Source: DASPJR01 sp035628505 (lineage in GTDB: Bacteria; Planctomycetota; SZUA-567; H5-PLA8). Taken from it: a stretch of DNA of 64,000 nt. The position numbers and the translations under genes are program-made. The notes below the pieces were generated by a model. It was not told where the DNA came from and searched no databases. It worked only from the letters and a program-made list of their open reading frames with translations. Shown here one piece after another: positions 42,546 through 51,017 of the stretch. The stretch covers positions 1 to 64,000 of the forward strand of contig DASPJR010000178.1 in the NCBI GenBank assembly GCA_035628505.1, in the 5' to 3' direction. Position 1 is the stretch's first letter. Every line of letters starts with the position of its first letter.

Positions 42546-43835
42546 TCATTCGAGCGCCGCCCGGCGCAGCAGGTCCAGTGCCTGCGTGGCGGCGCGATCA
42601 CGCACCATGCCACGGTCCAGCCCGGGATAATTACGCTCTACTGTCCGTACACCCGCGGCAGTCGCGATGCCGAAATAAACCAAGCCGACCGGTTTTGTTT
42701 CAGTTCCGCCGCCAGGGCCGGCAATGCCGGTGACACTCAATCCAAAGTCGGCCCTGGCGCGTTCACGAATTCCGCTGGCGAGCTCGGCCGCCGTCTGCGC
42801 CGAGACAGCGCCGTGCGCGGCGAGCGTCTCCGGCTTGACGGCGCAGGTCCGCACCTTCGCTTCGTTTGAATACACAACCGTGCCCTCGAGCAGCGCGGCG
42901 CTGCTGCCAGGAACTTCCGTGAGCATCGCTGAGATCAATCCGGCCGTGCAGCTTTCGGCGATCGCGACGGTGCTCTTGCGCTTCAGCAGCGCCGAAAGTG
43001 TGGCCTCGGCCAGCGTCTGATCGTCCTCGCCGAAGAGCCCCTCGCGCAGCGCCTCGCGGGCGCGCTCAACGCAGGGCTGCAGAATCGCCTGAGCCTCAGC
43101 GTCCGTCGAGCCGCTTGCGACCAGCCGCACGGTAACCACCCCGCCGCCCACGCGCGTGCCCACGTTGGGATTGTGCCCGGCCTGCATCATGGGCTTAATA
43201 CGATCGCCGACGACTGATTCCGGAATGCCGAACGCATGCAGCTTCTTAATTGCGAGAACGCGGCCAGATCTGTAACTCTGCTTTAGAAAGGGGATGATGC
43301 GTTCGGCGAGAATGCCCTTCATCTCGCGCGGCACGCCGGCCATCAGGAACACATGCCGGGTCGCGTTGCTCACTGGGGACGCGACATGGAACTTGCCGTC
43401 GCGAACTTCTACCGGAACATGCACGCCCGGCGCGGTGCCCCAGTCATTACGCAGCACCAGAGCGCCCTTGGGCAGCAGCGCCTGCTTGCGATTGGAACCC
43501 GGAAGCGACGCGACGCTGCGTTTCAGCCGCGCAGCCATCTGCTCCATCACGTCGTCACGAAACTCCAATTCGACCCCGAGCGTTTTTGCAAGCGCTTCAT
43601 TGGTGAGGTCGTCGTCGGTGGGGCCAAGCCCCCCGGTGGCGATCACAATGTCCGCACGGCTAAGCGCGCGTTGAAACGCGGCCACGATGTCGCCAATCTC
43701 ATCGCCAACGGTCTCTGCGCCAACGACAGTCAATCCTAGAGGCAGCAGCTGTTGAGCGATGTACGGTTTGTTGGTGTCAACGATTTCTCCGAGCAGCAGT
43801 TCGTCACCGATTGAAAGCAGCGAGACAGTTGCCAT
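42546..43835 (-). CDS. cinA: CinA family protein (nicotinamide-nucleotide amidase)
   Basis: 429 residues, full length. The N-terminal MoaB/MogA-like (COG1058) domain spans about 1-170 (SIGDELLLGEIVDTN, TGGLGPTDDDLT). The C-terminal amidase domain spans about 270-425 (VAIAESCTAGLISAMLTEVPGSS with the nucleophile Ser, SVTGIAGPGGGT). The family hydrolyses NMN to nicotinate mononucleotide, recycling pyridine nucleotides, and the N-terminal part can hydrolyse ADP-ribose. Motif reads SCTAG rather than the usual SCTGG. Confidence 0.92.
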   Translation of the reverse strand: MATVSLLSIGDELLLGEIVDTNKPYIAQQLLPLGLTVVGAETVGDEIGDIVAAFQRALSRADIVIATGGLGPTDDDLTNEALAKTLGVELEFRDDVMEQMAARLKRSVASLPGSNRKQALLPKGALVLRNDWGTAPGVHVPVEVRDGKFHVASPVSNATRHVFLMAGVPREMKGILAERIIPFLKQSYRSGRVLAIKKLHAFGIPESVVGDRIKPMMQAGHNPNVGTRVGGGVVTVRLVASGSTDAEAQAILQPCVERAREALREGLFGEDDQTLAEATLSALLKRKSTVAIAESCTAGLISAMLTEVPGSSAALLEGTVVYSNEAKVRTCAVKPETLAAHGAVSAQTAAELASGIRERARADFGLSVTGIAGPGGGTETKPVGLVYFGIATAAGVRTVERNYPGLDRGMVRDRAATQALDLLRRAALE

Positions 43836-44161
43836 GTATGTTCGTCCTTCAATGCGTAGGTAGTCCCATGCTACGTTCGCCTCAATTCCTGTCCAACGCT
43901 ACGGAGACACGGGTGCTTCAGACACCAGCAATCTTCCTAACTTCGGGATCAGTACCGGAAAATTTCTTCGCAAATCTCCAAATTTCAGCCAAATATTGTG
44001 ACCTAAATCGATAAAAAATGTTTTAGGCGCGCTTGATTATAGCTCTTCAATGAATAAATTCCGTCCCTTCAGCGTTCAGATCCATGGCGTCAATGCGACG
44101 CCGAGCTGAACAATCGCTTCGCCTTGTGGCGGGGCAAAAGGCAATCTGGAGGGTAGTTCGT
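43836..44161. other. Intergenic region between divergent cinA and the rhodanese gene
   Basis: 326 bp. The stretch 43960-44060 is clearly AT-richer than the flanks and probably contains promoters, but no box is good enough to name. No gene or repeat recognised. Confidence 0.4.
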
Positions 44162-44557
44162 ATGAAGTTTTCGTTTGCGGTGTTGGCCCTGGTGTTCGCG
44201 TTCGCTGGCGCCGGCGTAATGGCTGCCGACAAGGCCGAGGACATCAAGCACGAGGATCTGGTCAAGGCCGTCAATGAGAAGAAGGTCGTTCTGATCGACT
44301 GCAACGGCTCGGAGAGCTACAAGAGCGGCCACATTCCGGGCGCGATTGATTTCGCGACCGCCAAGGCCGAGCTCGACAAGAAGCTGCCGGCCGACAAGAG
44401 CACCCTGATCGTCGCCTACTGCGGCAACGAGAACTGCAATGCTTACCAGGCTGGCGCTGAAGCTGCCAAGAAGCTCGGTTACACCAACGTCAAGCATTAC
44501 TCGGGCGGCATCGCCGGCTGGAAGAAGGCTGGCGAGAAGACTGCAGCTGCAAACTGA
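44162..44557 (+). CDS. Secreted single-domain rhodanese-like protein
   Basis: 131 residues from ATG 44162, with GGAGGGT upstream. Signal peptide ends GVMAAD. One rhodanese domain: VLIDCNGSESYKSGHIPGAIDF, and the active-site loop YCGNENCNAY in which the first Cys is the expected persulfide carrier; a second Cys in the loop is unusual. Ends HYSGGIAGWKKAG, typical of the family. Likely periplasmic sulfur transfer or redox role. Followed by a clear terminator. Confidence 0.85.
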   Translation: MKFSFAVLALVFAFAGAGVMAADKAEDIKHEDLVKAVNEKKVVLIDCNGSESYKSGHIPGAIDFATAKAELDKKLPADKSTLIVAYCGNENCNAYQAGAEAAKKLGYTNVKHYSGGIAGWKKAGEKTAAAN

Positions 44558-44583
44558 GCAGCAACTTTCACGTTCGCTGACTA

Positions 44584-44618
44584 GAACGGGCCGGCAGCAA
44601 TGCCGGCTCGTTCTTTTT
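44584..44618 (+). terminator. Rho-independent terminator of the rhodanese gene
   Basis: 13-bp stem (one G-U pair) from GAACGGGCCGGCA and TGCCGGCTCGTTC around a GCAA loop, then TTTTT. On the other strand it faces the end of the AMMECR1 gene at 44638. Confidence 0.85.
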
Positions 44619-44637
44619 ACTCACAAGCTCAAGCGGC

Positions 44638-45210
44638 TCACTGGTCGTGATTCGAGAACGACTCTGTCGTGTAGCGCAGCCAGCGGATGCTTGACGACCA
44701 GTAGCTCCCGGGCAGGCCCGCCTTCATTTTCACGTAATTCACAAAGCCCTGCGCGTCTGGAAACTTTTCCCAGACTGACGGCAGCAGCGTGCCGCTCGCG
44801 CCGTTTTCCTGAACGATCAGGCCGTCAATCCCGGGCCGCACCTGAGCCACCAGATCCTCTTCGCTCATGAACTGGATTGGTTCAGGCACGCTCAGCACGG
44901 AAATATGAACATGCAGTGCGCCGAAATCAGCTGGCGTGAGAATCCTGCCGCGCCGATCGTTGTACGCCGCCGAGAACGCATTGCGCGCGACGTCCTGCGC
45001 CAGCGGTGCGACAGCGCGGAGCGATCCGATGCAGCCCTGAAAGTTCCCATTCACCTCAAGCGTCACAAACGCATTTCCCATTTGCTGCAACTCGGCAGGC
45101 AAACTCTGCAGATCCACCTCTAGCGGGCGGCGGGTTTGATAACCCTGGCGGATCGAATTGAGCGCGACATCCAGGAGAATGCGACGATTTTCGGGTGAGT
45201 ATCTATTCAC
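44638..45210 (-). CDS. amrA: AMMECR1-domain protein (AmmeMemoRadiSam system protein A)
   Basis: 190 residues from GTG 45210 with GAGGT 7 bp upstream. The frame also opens at a GTG overlapping the MEMO stop (45324), but the added residues are Arg/Ser/Cys-rich and not family-like. The AMMECR1 hallmark appears as GNFQGCIGSL, followed by VAPLAQDVARNAFSAAYNDRR and, at the end, YSWSS-like FPDAQGFVNYVKMKAGLPGSYW. In bacteria AMMECR1, MEMO and a radical SAM enzyme form a conserved gene trio of unknown chemistry. Here it follows MEMO directly. Confidence 0.88.
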   Translation of the reverse strand: MNRYSPENRRILLDVALNSIRQGYQTRRPLEVDLQSLPAELQQMGNAFVTLEVNGNFQGCIGSLRAVAPLAQDVARNAFSAAYNDRRGRILTPADFGALHVHISVLSVPEPIQFMSEEDLVAQVRPGIDGLIVQENGASGTLLPSVWEKFPDAQGFVNYVKMKAGLPGSYWSSSIRWLRYTTESFSNHDQ

Positions 45211-45320
45211 GAGCTTACCTCGAGAATGGCGCCGATCGCTTGTAGCACACCCATCTTTTTTAGAATTGAAGCGCGAATTTATCAATATCGATTCGCGGCA
45301 ACGAGGATCAACTCGTTCGA

Positions 45321-46133
45321 TCACTGCTTCTCGTAAAACGCCCAGGCACCGTAACCAACGACTCTATCGCGCTGGCCGCACGTGTCGCCCGAATTGCGCA
45401 GATCAAGCGTCGTCGCGCCGAGGTTGTACTTTGGACAGACAGTGAGCAGTCCATTGATGGCGACCCGTCCGCACGCATGCTCAAAGCGGATATCCTGCGG
45501 CCGCAGCGTTTCGATCGCGCGGGCGGTGGACTGATCCAGTTCTCGGGCCGCCTCGTACGAATGGAAGTGGCTGAGATCGGAACTGACGGCGATGAGTGTC
45601 TCGTCGCCATCCCACAACGCGTCAAGGACCTGCGCCACTTCTTGAAGGGAGGATTCGCCCACGATCAGCGGCACGATGCTGAATTCGTCGAGCGCCAGCT
45701 GCAGAAACGGCAGGTGCGTCTCAAGACTGTGCTCCGGCGCGTGCGCTTCATCGAAAATGTGCACCTGCGGAAAGGCGACGAGTTTTTCCATCGCCGTTTT
45801 GTCGACCGGAACGAGTCCGAGTGGCGTTTCGAAAAAGTCAGCGCTGCTTGCAGCCAAACCCGTGACGTACACGCGGTGTGCCGGACCTAGCATGACGACG
45901 CGCCGAATCGTTTTCCGCCCGGCAGCAAGCGTTTTAAAAGCACTGCCAGCGATTGCTCCTGAGTACGAAAATCCAGCATGCGGCGCGATTACCGCCTTAG
46001 GCCAGGCGCGCGTCGACGGAATCGGCTGTTTGGGAGAGACGCCGTTTTTCAGACAGGTTTCAACAACGCCGCTCAGAACGGCCGGCGAACTGGGATAGAA
46101 CAACTCAGTAACAGCGGCCTTGCGAATCTTCAT
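45321..46133 (-). CDS. amrB: MEMO1-family protein (AmmeMemoRadiSam system protein B)
   Basis: 270 residues. Conserved metal/substrate-site residues of the MEMO family, which shares a fold with extradiol dioxygenases: APHAGFSYSGAIAGSAF, HSLETHLPFLQ, SSDLSHFHSY, and the final CGQRDRVVGYGAWAFYE. Upstream partner of the AMMECR1 gene, presumably one transcript. The third usual partner, a radical SAM enzyme, is not in the window. Confidence 0.9.
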   Translation of the reverse strand: MKIRKAAVTELFYPSSPAVLSGVVETCLKNGVSPKQPIPSTRAWPKAVIAPHAGFSYSGAIAGSAFKTLAAGRKTIRRVVMLGPAHRVYVTGLAASSADFFETPLGLVPVDKTAMEKLVAFPQVHIFDEAHAPEHSLETHLPFLQLALDEFSIVPLIVGESSLQEVAQVLDALWDGDETLIAVSSDLSHFHSYEAARELDQSTARAIETLRPQDIRFEHACGRVAINGLLTVCPKYNLGATTLDLRNSGDTCGQRDRVVGYGAWAFYEKQ

Positions 46134-46255
46134 ACGCGCATTGTACCCCAGTACCGGGTTCGTAAAAGCCTGTGCTTCGGTACTAGCTAAGAAGCCGCGC
46201 GCGTCGGAATCTTCAACCAGAAATGCAGGAGCAGTGCGTATATCGCAGCCATATC

Positions 46256-48889
46256 TTACTTTTTCAGAATCGCGCCCGTATTCGCCTTAGCCGTATACGC
46301 GCCGGTTACCGGGACTGCAAAGAGCCGTCCGGCAAATCGAACCTCGGCCACAAGCTCCAGCGCAGACTTCAGCGCACTGGCGGCAGGATTCACGCCCTCA
46401 TCAGAAAAGTCGTCGCTGAACGTGCCTTTCTTCAGCGTCGCTTTGAAGGCAACATCCCCCCCGGCAAAGACAAACGCGCGGGTTTCTTTGCTGCGTTTGC
46501 CCTTCAGCTTGAGTGCGATCGATGCTCCGCCTGAATTAGATTTGCCGCGCGCGTCTAATGTAAAGATGGCGCTTGCACCGCCAATGTTCAGCGCCAGAGC
46601 CTGGCCGGCAACCTGCAGTCCCGAAGGAAGTCCGGGCAGAATGCCGCTGAGCTGGATGCTGTCTTTTCCGTCCACGCCGAACTTAAACTTCATTTGTATT
46701 TTCGAGACAGTAAAGGGGATCGCAGCAACCGACGCAGCATTAAACGGATCGCTACCTGAGGCAACCTCGACCGCCGTGTCCACGCCATCGCCATCGGCGT
46801 CTGCATCCTGGTCGTCAGGAATTCCGTCGCCATCCGCGTCAGCCGTTCCGCCGGGCTTCGAATTGGCATCCTGCGGATTGGTGCCAGCCGCCAGTTCATC
46901 GGCATCAGAGAGACCATCGCCGTCGGTGTCGTTTGCAGTCGGTGTAGTTCCACCTCCGCCAGAGGCGACCACCGTCACGCTCAGAACGCTGCTGGCCGTC
47001 TGTCCAGCAGCATCCGTGACGGTAACACGCAGCGTGAAGGTTCCCGGCGAAACGTAGATTTTTGTAACGCTGGCGCTCGCGTTTGACGAGGTGCCGTCGC
47101 CAAAGTCCCACAGCACGGTCACCGCTGAGCTTGCCGTCACATTGATCGTGAAGCGCACGAACTCGCCAGCGACGATCGGATTCGTGCTCGCGGTCGGAGG
47201 GCTCTGAATCTGCGGCGGTGCGCCAGGCGTGGTCCCGCCTCCGCCACCGCCGCCTCCGCCGGAAGGTGCAGTGTCGTCATTGACAATCGTGTACGTGTGC
47301 GTCGCAACACCGAGCGTCGCATTTACCGGCGCGCTCAACGAAAGAATCACCGTCTCATCGCTTTCGACGTCCGTGTCATTGACGATTGCCAGCGAAATAG
47401 TCTTCTGCGTCTCGCCCGCGGCAAAGGTGAGCGTGCCCGACGCCAGCGTGTAATCCGCGCCGCCTGCTGTTCCGCCGCTAACGGCATAGTTCACCGAGAC
47501 GCTTTGAGTTGTCGCCGCGCTGAGTTCCACCACAAGCGAAGCTGGTGAGCTGGCTTCGCTTTCGCTCGACGCCGTGTTCTTGAAGCGCACCTCTGGCGTT
47601 ACCGGTGGTGGAGGATTCGAATTTTCAGCGGCGACGATTGCATCGAAGACAATCTGAGCTGCGCGCGCATGTCCGGAGGCGTTGTAATGCGCGTAGTCGC
47701 CAGCAATCGTGTAGTAGTTTGCCGTCAGCCACGGCTGTCCCAGCGCTTTCAAGGTACCGTAGACGTCGGCTTTATAAACATTCATGGTATCACAGAGATT
47801 GCTCAGAGCCGCATTCACCGGATCCATACGGTCGAAATTTCCAGCTTCGCAATGCAAGCCGGATTGAATATGCATCAGCTCGCTTGTGCCGCGCCGTCGC
47901 ACGTAGCTGAAGAAGTTTTCATAATTGCGCGCGACCTCGGCCGCGCCGTTCGGAAGAACCTCGGCATCGACGTAATCGTTGTAGCACCAGTCACCGACCA
48001 TCACGAGATCAACCGGCTCGCGGTCAAACACCGCCCAGCCTGCGGCGCAAGCGCCCTCAAACGAATTGAAACCGGGAATCGCGCCGTTGACGATGGAGAT
48101 CGAATCGTATCCGTAATGGGCGCGCAGCAATGCCTGCAGTTTGGCTGGCCAGTTGTCGCTCGCAGGATTGGCCGCCTGCAAACCCCACGAAATCGATGCG
48201 CCGAGAACAACAATCCGCACAGGCTGCTTCGCTTTCAGCTTCGCTATCGTATTTTCAACGCCCGTGCCGCTGGGCTTGGGCGTCTGCGGGAGCGTCACGC
48301 CATCGACGAAGCGGATGTCGTCGATCTGGAAGCCGTGCGCGGGCACACCGCGGAGCGGATGGCCATCTCGCTGGGAGAATGCGCATCCGAAGGTGATGCG
48401 AAAGACCGTCTTATAGTTGTTATCCATGGGCCCGTCGAAGTTCTGCGTGTAAAACTCGCGCCAGGGAATAGTCACCTCGGTCCAGGTCGTTGTAACCGGA
48501 AATAGCGCCCAGGCGCGTGTCCAGTTCGCGCCGTAACGGAATCCGACATTGCCCCAGTTTGTGCTGCCGTCGCCTTTCACCCAGAAGCGCAGACCACCAT
48601 AATTGGCTGTCGAACCGTTCGGATAGAACGGGTCCTGGTTCGGTGCGTCAAAGGTGATCGAACCGGGCGAGGTCGCGTTGCCCGGACCGCTGGAAGTGTT
48701 CGCCGGAAAGGAGACGCTCAGCGCGTTTCCGGCGTTTGGACGCGTGGTCAGCGTCAGCGTTGCTCCGCCGGCCAAAGCCCAGCCGGATGTGCTGTCACAG
48801 GCACTGAGCTGCAGTTCTGCCGCGCGCACCCCAAAGGAAAGTAGCAGGCTCGGCAAAAACAGTGCGGCACATTTCCGATTGAGACGCAT
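46256..48889 (-). CDS. Secreted SGNH hydrolase with Calx-beta, PKD, Ca-binding repeats and shared C-terminal module
   Basis: 877 residues from ATG 48889, which has GGAGGGGG upstream. Signal peptide ends FGVRAAEL. Domains: jelly-roll carbohydrate-binding-like (about 25-200); SGNH/GDSL esterase (about 215-425) with block I GASISWG, Asn in GDWCYND and the DxxH pair in GDYAHYNASGH; Calx-beta (about 430-545); Gly-rich linker; PKD (WDFGDGT, about 570-655); thrombospondin-type Ca2+ repeats (NDTDGDGLSDADE, DADGDGIPDDQD, about 660-720); and a ~145-residue module at the end shared with the 10779-15221 protein. Probably an extracellular polysaccharide deacetylase or esterase. Function of the last module unknown. 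Confidence 0.88.
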   Translation of the reverse strand: MRLNRKCAALFLPSLLLSFGVRAAELQLSACDSTSGWALAGGATLTLTTRPNAGNALSVSFPANTSSGPGNATSPGSITFDAPNQDPFYPNGSTANYGGLRFWVKGDGSTNWGNVGFRYGANWTRAWALFPVTTTWTEVTIPWREFYTQNFDGPMDNNYKTVFRITFGCAFSQRDGHPLRGVPAHGFQIDDIRFVDGVTLPQTPKPSGTGVENTIAKLKAKQPVRIVVLGASISWGLQAANPASDNWPAKLQALLRAHYGYDSISIVNGAIPGFNSFEGACAAGWAVFDREPVDLVMVGDWCYNDYVDAEVLPNGAAEVARNYENFFSYVRRRGTSELMHIQSGLHCEAGNFDRMDPVNAALSNLCDTMNVYKADVYGTLKALGQPWLTANYYTIAGDYAHYNASGHARAAQIVFDAIVAAENSNPPPPVTPEVRFKNTASSESEASSPASLVVELSAATTQSVSVNYAVSGGTAGGADYTLASGTLTFAAGETQKTISLAIVNDTDVESDETVILSLSAPVNATLGVATHTYTIVNDDTAPSGGGGGGGGGTTPGAPPQIQSPPTASTNPIVAGEFVRFTINVTASSAVTVLWDFGDGTSSNASASVTKIYVSPGTFTLRVTVTDAAGQTASSVLSVTVVASGGGGTTPTANDTDGDGLSDADELAAGTNPQDANSKPGGTADADGDGIPDDQDADADGDGVDTAVEVASGSDPFNAASVAAIPFTVSKIQMKFKFGVDGKDSIQLSGILPGLPSGLQVAGQALALNIGGASAIFTLDARGKSNSGGASIALKLKGKRSKETRAFVFAGGDVAFKATLKKGTFSDDFSDEGVNPAASALKSALELVAEVRFAGRLFAVPVTGAYTAKANTGAILKK

Positions 48890-49080
48890 GAGAACCCCCT
48901 CCGAATACGTTTGTCCCACATGTGATATAATAACGTTTTGAAGGTGGGTTCGTGACGCGAAACATTTTTTACTATACGTCGCTTATAACTAATGCAGTAA
49001 TCAGGTGTTACAGAATCTCCAACGCCTTGTCAGGAAAATTGATATTTATGCCACATATGTTCCTCGCAACCGATAAACGA

Positions 49081-49106
49081 AGAGGCCGCCAGATTTGGCG
49101 GCCTCT
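49081..49106 (-). terminator. Hairpin terminator of the thioredoxin-like gene
   Basis: Perfect 11-bp stem (AGAGGCCGCCA with TGGCGGCCTCT) around GATT, followed on the minus strand by TCGTTT. It lies 25 bp after the stop at 49131, so the transcript covers both halves of the UGA-interrupted gene. Confidence 0.75.
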
Positions 49107-49130
49107 GCAAGTTGATAAGTGATGTAGCGA

Positions 49131-49736
49131 TCAGCGTTTAACGGCTTTGAATTTTTCCAGCCCCTTGTCGAGCAGCGCCGCAAACTTTTCGCCGTGATAA
49201 TGCTCAGAGCTCTTCCAGTTCTCCATTCCCGCTGATTCTGCCCCAGCCAGCACCTTCTTTCCGTCCGGGGTCAGCAGCACGATCGCGGTGAAGCCGTACT
49301 TTGAGATCGGGTTGCTGGTGTGATAGAGCTTCCATGGCCAGAGCGCGGTCAAGTTGTCCGGCCAGCCGTCGTCGGTGATATTCACCTCGAGCGGGATCCA
49401 ATCCTTATTGAGCTTTTCAATGACTGTCGGATGCGAGAGCGCACGGCCCCGCGTAGCGCGTCCGCCCGGTCAGCATTCAGGCGCTTCCTTCTGTCCGTTC
49501 TTTCCGACCAGCAGAAACACCATGATCGGCTTATTCAGCTTCTGCGCGTCGCGGAGAGCCACTTCAGAGACCTGGTACCAGTTGATCTTCTTCCAGAGTC
49601 CCTTCTCTTCCGCCTTGAACGCCGCGTCCTTGGCTTCCCAGACGTTCTTAAATTCGTCGGTAGCGCCCGCGGCTTTTGCGGCCCTTGCTGCCACACAGGC
49701 GAGCAGAACAAGAACTAATGCAGTGATTTTCAACAT
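49131..49736 (-). CDS. Secreted thioredoxin-like protein with in-frame UGA (candidate selenoprotein, or nonsense pseudogene)
   Basis: 201 residues if the UGA at 49472-49470 (codon 89) is read as selenocysteine; otherwise the protein stops at residue 88. ATG 49736 has a GGAGGGT site; signal peptide MLKITALVLVLLACVAARA. The first part (WYQVSEVALRDAQKLNKPIMVFLLVGKNG) is the usual thioredoxin beta1-alpha-beta2 lead-in. Then comes APEC-UGA-PGG. The same frame continues 112 codons: LSHPTVIEKLNKDWIPLEVNIT and YGFTAIVLLTPDGKKVL, the expected later part of the fold. Aligned with the common planctomycetal thioredoxin-like pattern CGPC...SDP, the UGA coincides with the first Cys. A SECIS-like hairpin follows. 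The cis-Pro before the last strands is not seen. Confidence 0.6.
49439..49459 (-). promoter_or_regulatory. Candidate bacterial SECIS hairpin after the in-frame UGA
   Basis: Counting the U of UGA as 1, bases 14-17 (GCGC) pair with 31-34, U18 is bulged, 19-21 (ACG) pair with 28-30, and the loop is CGGGGC (22-27). In the E. coli fdhF SECIS the bulged U is at 17 and the key loop G at 23; here they are 18 and 23. Confidence 0.5.
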
Positions 49737-49852
49737 AGACCCTCCGTTATCGTGGAATTCTGTTGATTTATCCTGCAGAATTCCGTTTAGCGCGATTAAC
49801 ACTTTTCCTTACTCAACTCGTATGCCCGTGGGCCATTTTTTGGAGCACAGAG

Positions 49853-50155
49853 ATGAGACGACTAGTTATTCCACCCGCAGCTAAGAAAGATAAACGTGCA
49901 GTCGAAATGATGCGTGTGTGGATTGCTCATCAAAAATTACTATGTTCCTTAAACGTGGGTGAGTGGAAGGATTCCGAATTTGACGAACGACGTAGTTGGG
50001 GCGTAATGTTAGCGGATATTACCCGCCATGTAGCAGACGCTCTAATGAAGTCTGAAGGGCATGACCCCGACCGTTCAATTGAGCTTATTCAGAAGTTCTA
50101 TTTAGAAGAGCTCAAACGGCCGACTTCCAAAGTAAACGGCGACTATTTGAAATAG
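49853..50155 (+). CDS. DUF5076-like protein
   Basis: 100 residues from ATG 49853, with GGAGC upstream. The block VEMMRVWIAHQKLLCSLNVGEWKD...WGVMLADITRHVADAL matches my memory of the DUF5076 family, small cytoplasmic proteins of unknown role. Codon use is strikingly A/T-rich at third positions compared with all neighbours (for example AAATTACTATGTTCCTTAAA), suggesting recent acquisition. It diverges from the thioredoxin-like gene and ends 4 bp from the convergent araC-like gene. Confidence 0.65.
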   Translation: MRRLVIPPAAKKDKRAVEMMRVWIAHQKLLCSLNVGEWKDSEFDERRSWGVMLADITRHVADALMKSEGHDPDRSIELIQKFYLEELKRPTSKVNGDYLK

Positions 50156-50159
50156 CCGT

Positions 50160-51014
50160 TCACGCCCCAAACTTCCGCCGGTACTCCCGGGGGCTCAGGC
50201 GTTTGACCTGGCGGAAGCGGCGGTTGAAGTTCGATAGGTTCTCAAAACCAGACGCAAACGCGATCTCGGCGATCGATTTATCGCTCTCGATCAGCAGCCG
50301 GCAGGCCTGCCCCACGCGGATGCCATTCACGTACGACGTAAACGTGCGGCCCATCGTCTTCTTGAAAAAACGGCTGAACGCGCTCACGCTCAAGTGTGCC
50401 CGCCGCGCGGCGTCCGGCTGTTCGATAGGCTGCGCGAAGTTTTCGTGGATGAAGCTGCACACGGCATCGATGCGTTTCTCGTCCGCCCGCTTCAGCGCCG
50501 GTGCAAAATGCGGGCTCGCCAGAGGCTGTACGTCAGAGCGCTGTGCGAGAAAGTCGAGGACCTCCAGCAGTTTCAGCATCCGGCGCAGCCCTGTCGCATG
50601 AACGAGTTCTTCCATGAGCGGCGCCGCAAGCCGCTGCGTCTTCGGGCCGAATCGCAGGCCTTGAGCGGCGCGCTCCAGAAGGCGCGCGACACTCGAGAGT
50701 TCCGGGCGTGATAGAAACTCGTCACCGGCAAAGTCGTCGAGGAACTGGGCGTAGATCGCCACGTGCTTCGCCTTTGCGCGCGGAGCAGCCTGCGACATCC
50801 ACGTGTGAGGCAGATTCGGCCCCAGCAGCACCAGATCGCCGTCGCGGTAGTCCTCAATACTGTCGCCGACAAAACGCTGGCCGCGGCTGGCGACGATATA
50901 CGTGAGCTCGTACTCGGGATGAAAATGCCAGCGGAAATCAAACGCCGGATCGCAGCGCCGCCGCACGACGAAGGACTGACCGGGCTCGGCAATTTTTTCA
51001 AAGACGGCCTGCAT
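50160..51014 (-). CDS. AraC-family transcriptional regulator with cupin sensor
   Basis: 284 residues. N-terminal cupin domain about 1-110 (FDFRWHFHPEYELTYI...GDLVLLGPNLPHTW). C-terminal AraC DNA-binding domain about 185-284 with two helix-turn-helix units: HLSVSAFSRFFKKTMGRTFTSYVNGIRV and SIAEIAFASGFENLSNFNRRFRQVKRLSPREYRR. Divergent from the PhyH dioxygenase gene, which it may control. Very unusual: six GAGCCAA heptamers begin 4 bp upstream of the ATG and replace a normal ribosome-binding site. Confidence 0.9.
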   Translation of the reverse strand: MQAVFEKIAEPGQSFVVRRRCDPAFDFRWHFHPEYELTYIVASRGQRFVGDSIEDYRDGDLVLLGPNLPHTWMSQAAPRAKAKHVAIYAQFLDDFAGDEFLSRPELSSVARLLERAAQGLRFGPKTQRLAAPLMEELVHATGLRRMLKLLEVLDFLAQRSDVQPLASPHFAPALKRADEKRIDAVCSFIHENFAQPIEQPDAARRAHLSVSAFSRFFKKTMGRTFTSYVNGIRVGQACRLLIESDKSIAEIAFASGFENLSNFNRRFRQVKRLSPREYRRKFGA

Positions 51015-51017
51015 GAG

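Noticed and set aside
45211..45324. Longer AMMECR1 start at the GTG that overlaps the MEMO stop
   Set aside because: The overlap looks like coupling, but the extra residues are not family-like and a better-placed GTG with GAGGT upstream lies at 45210.
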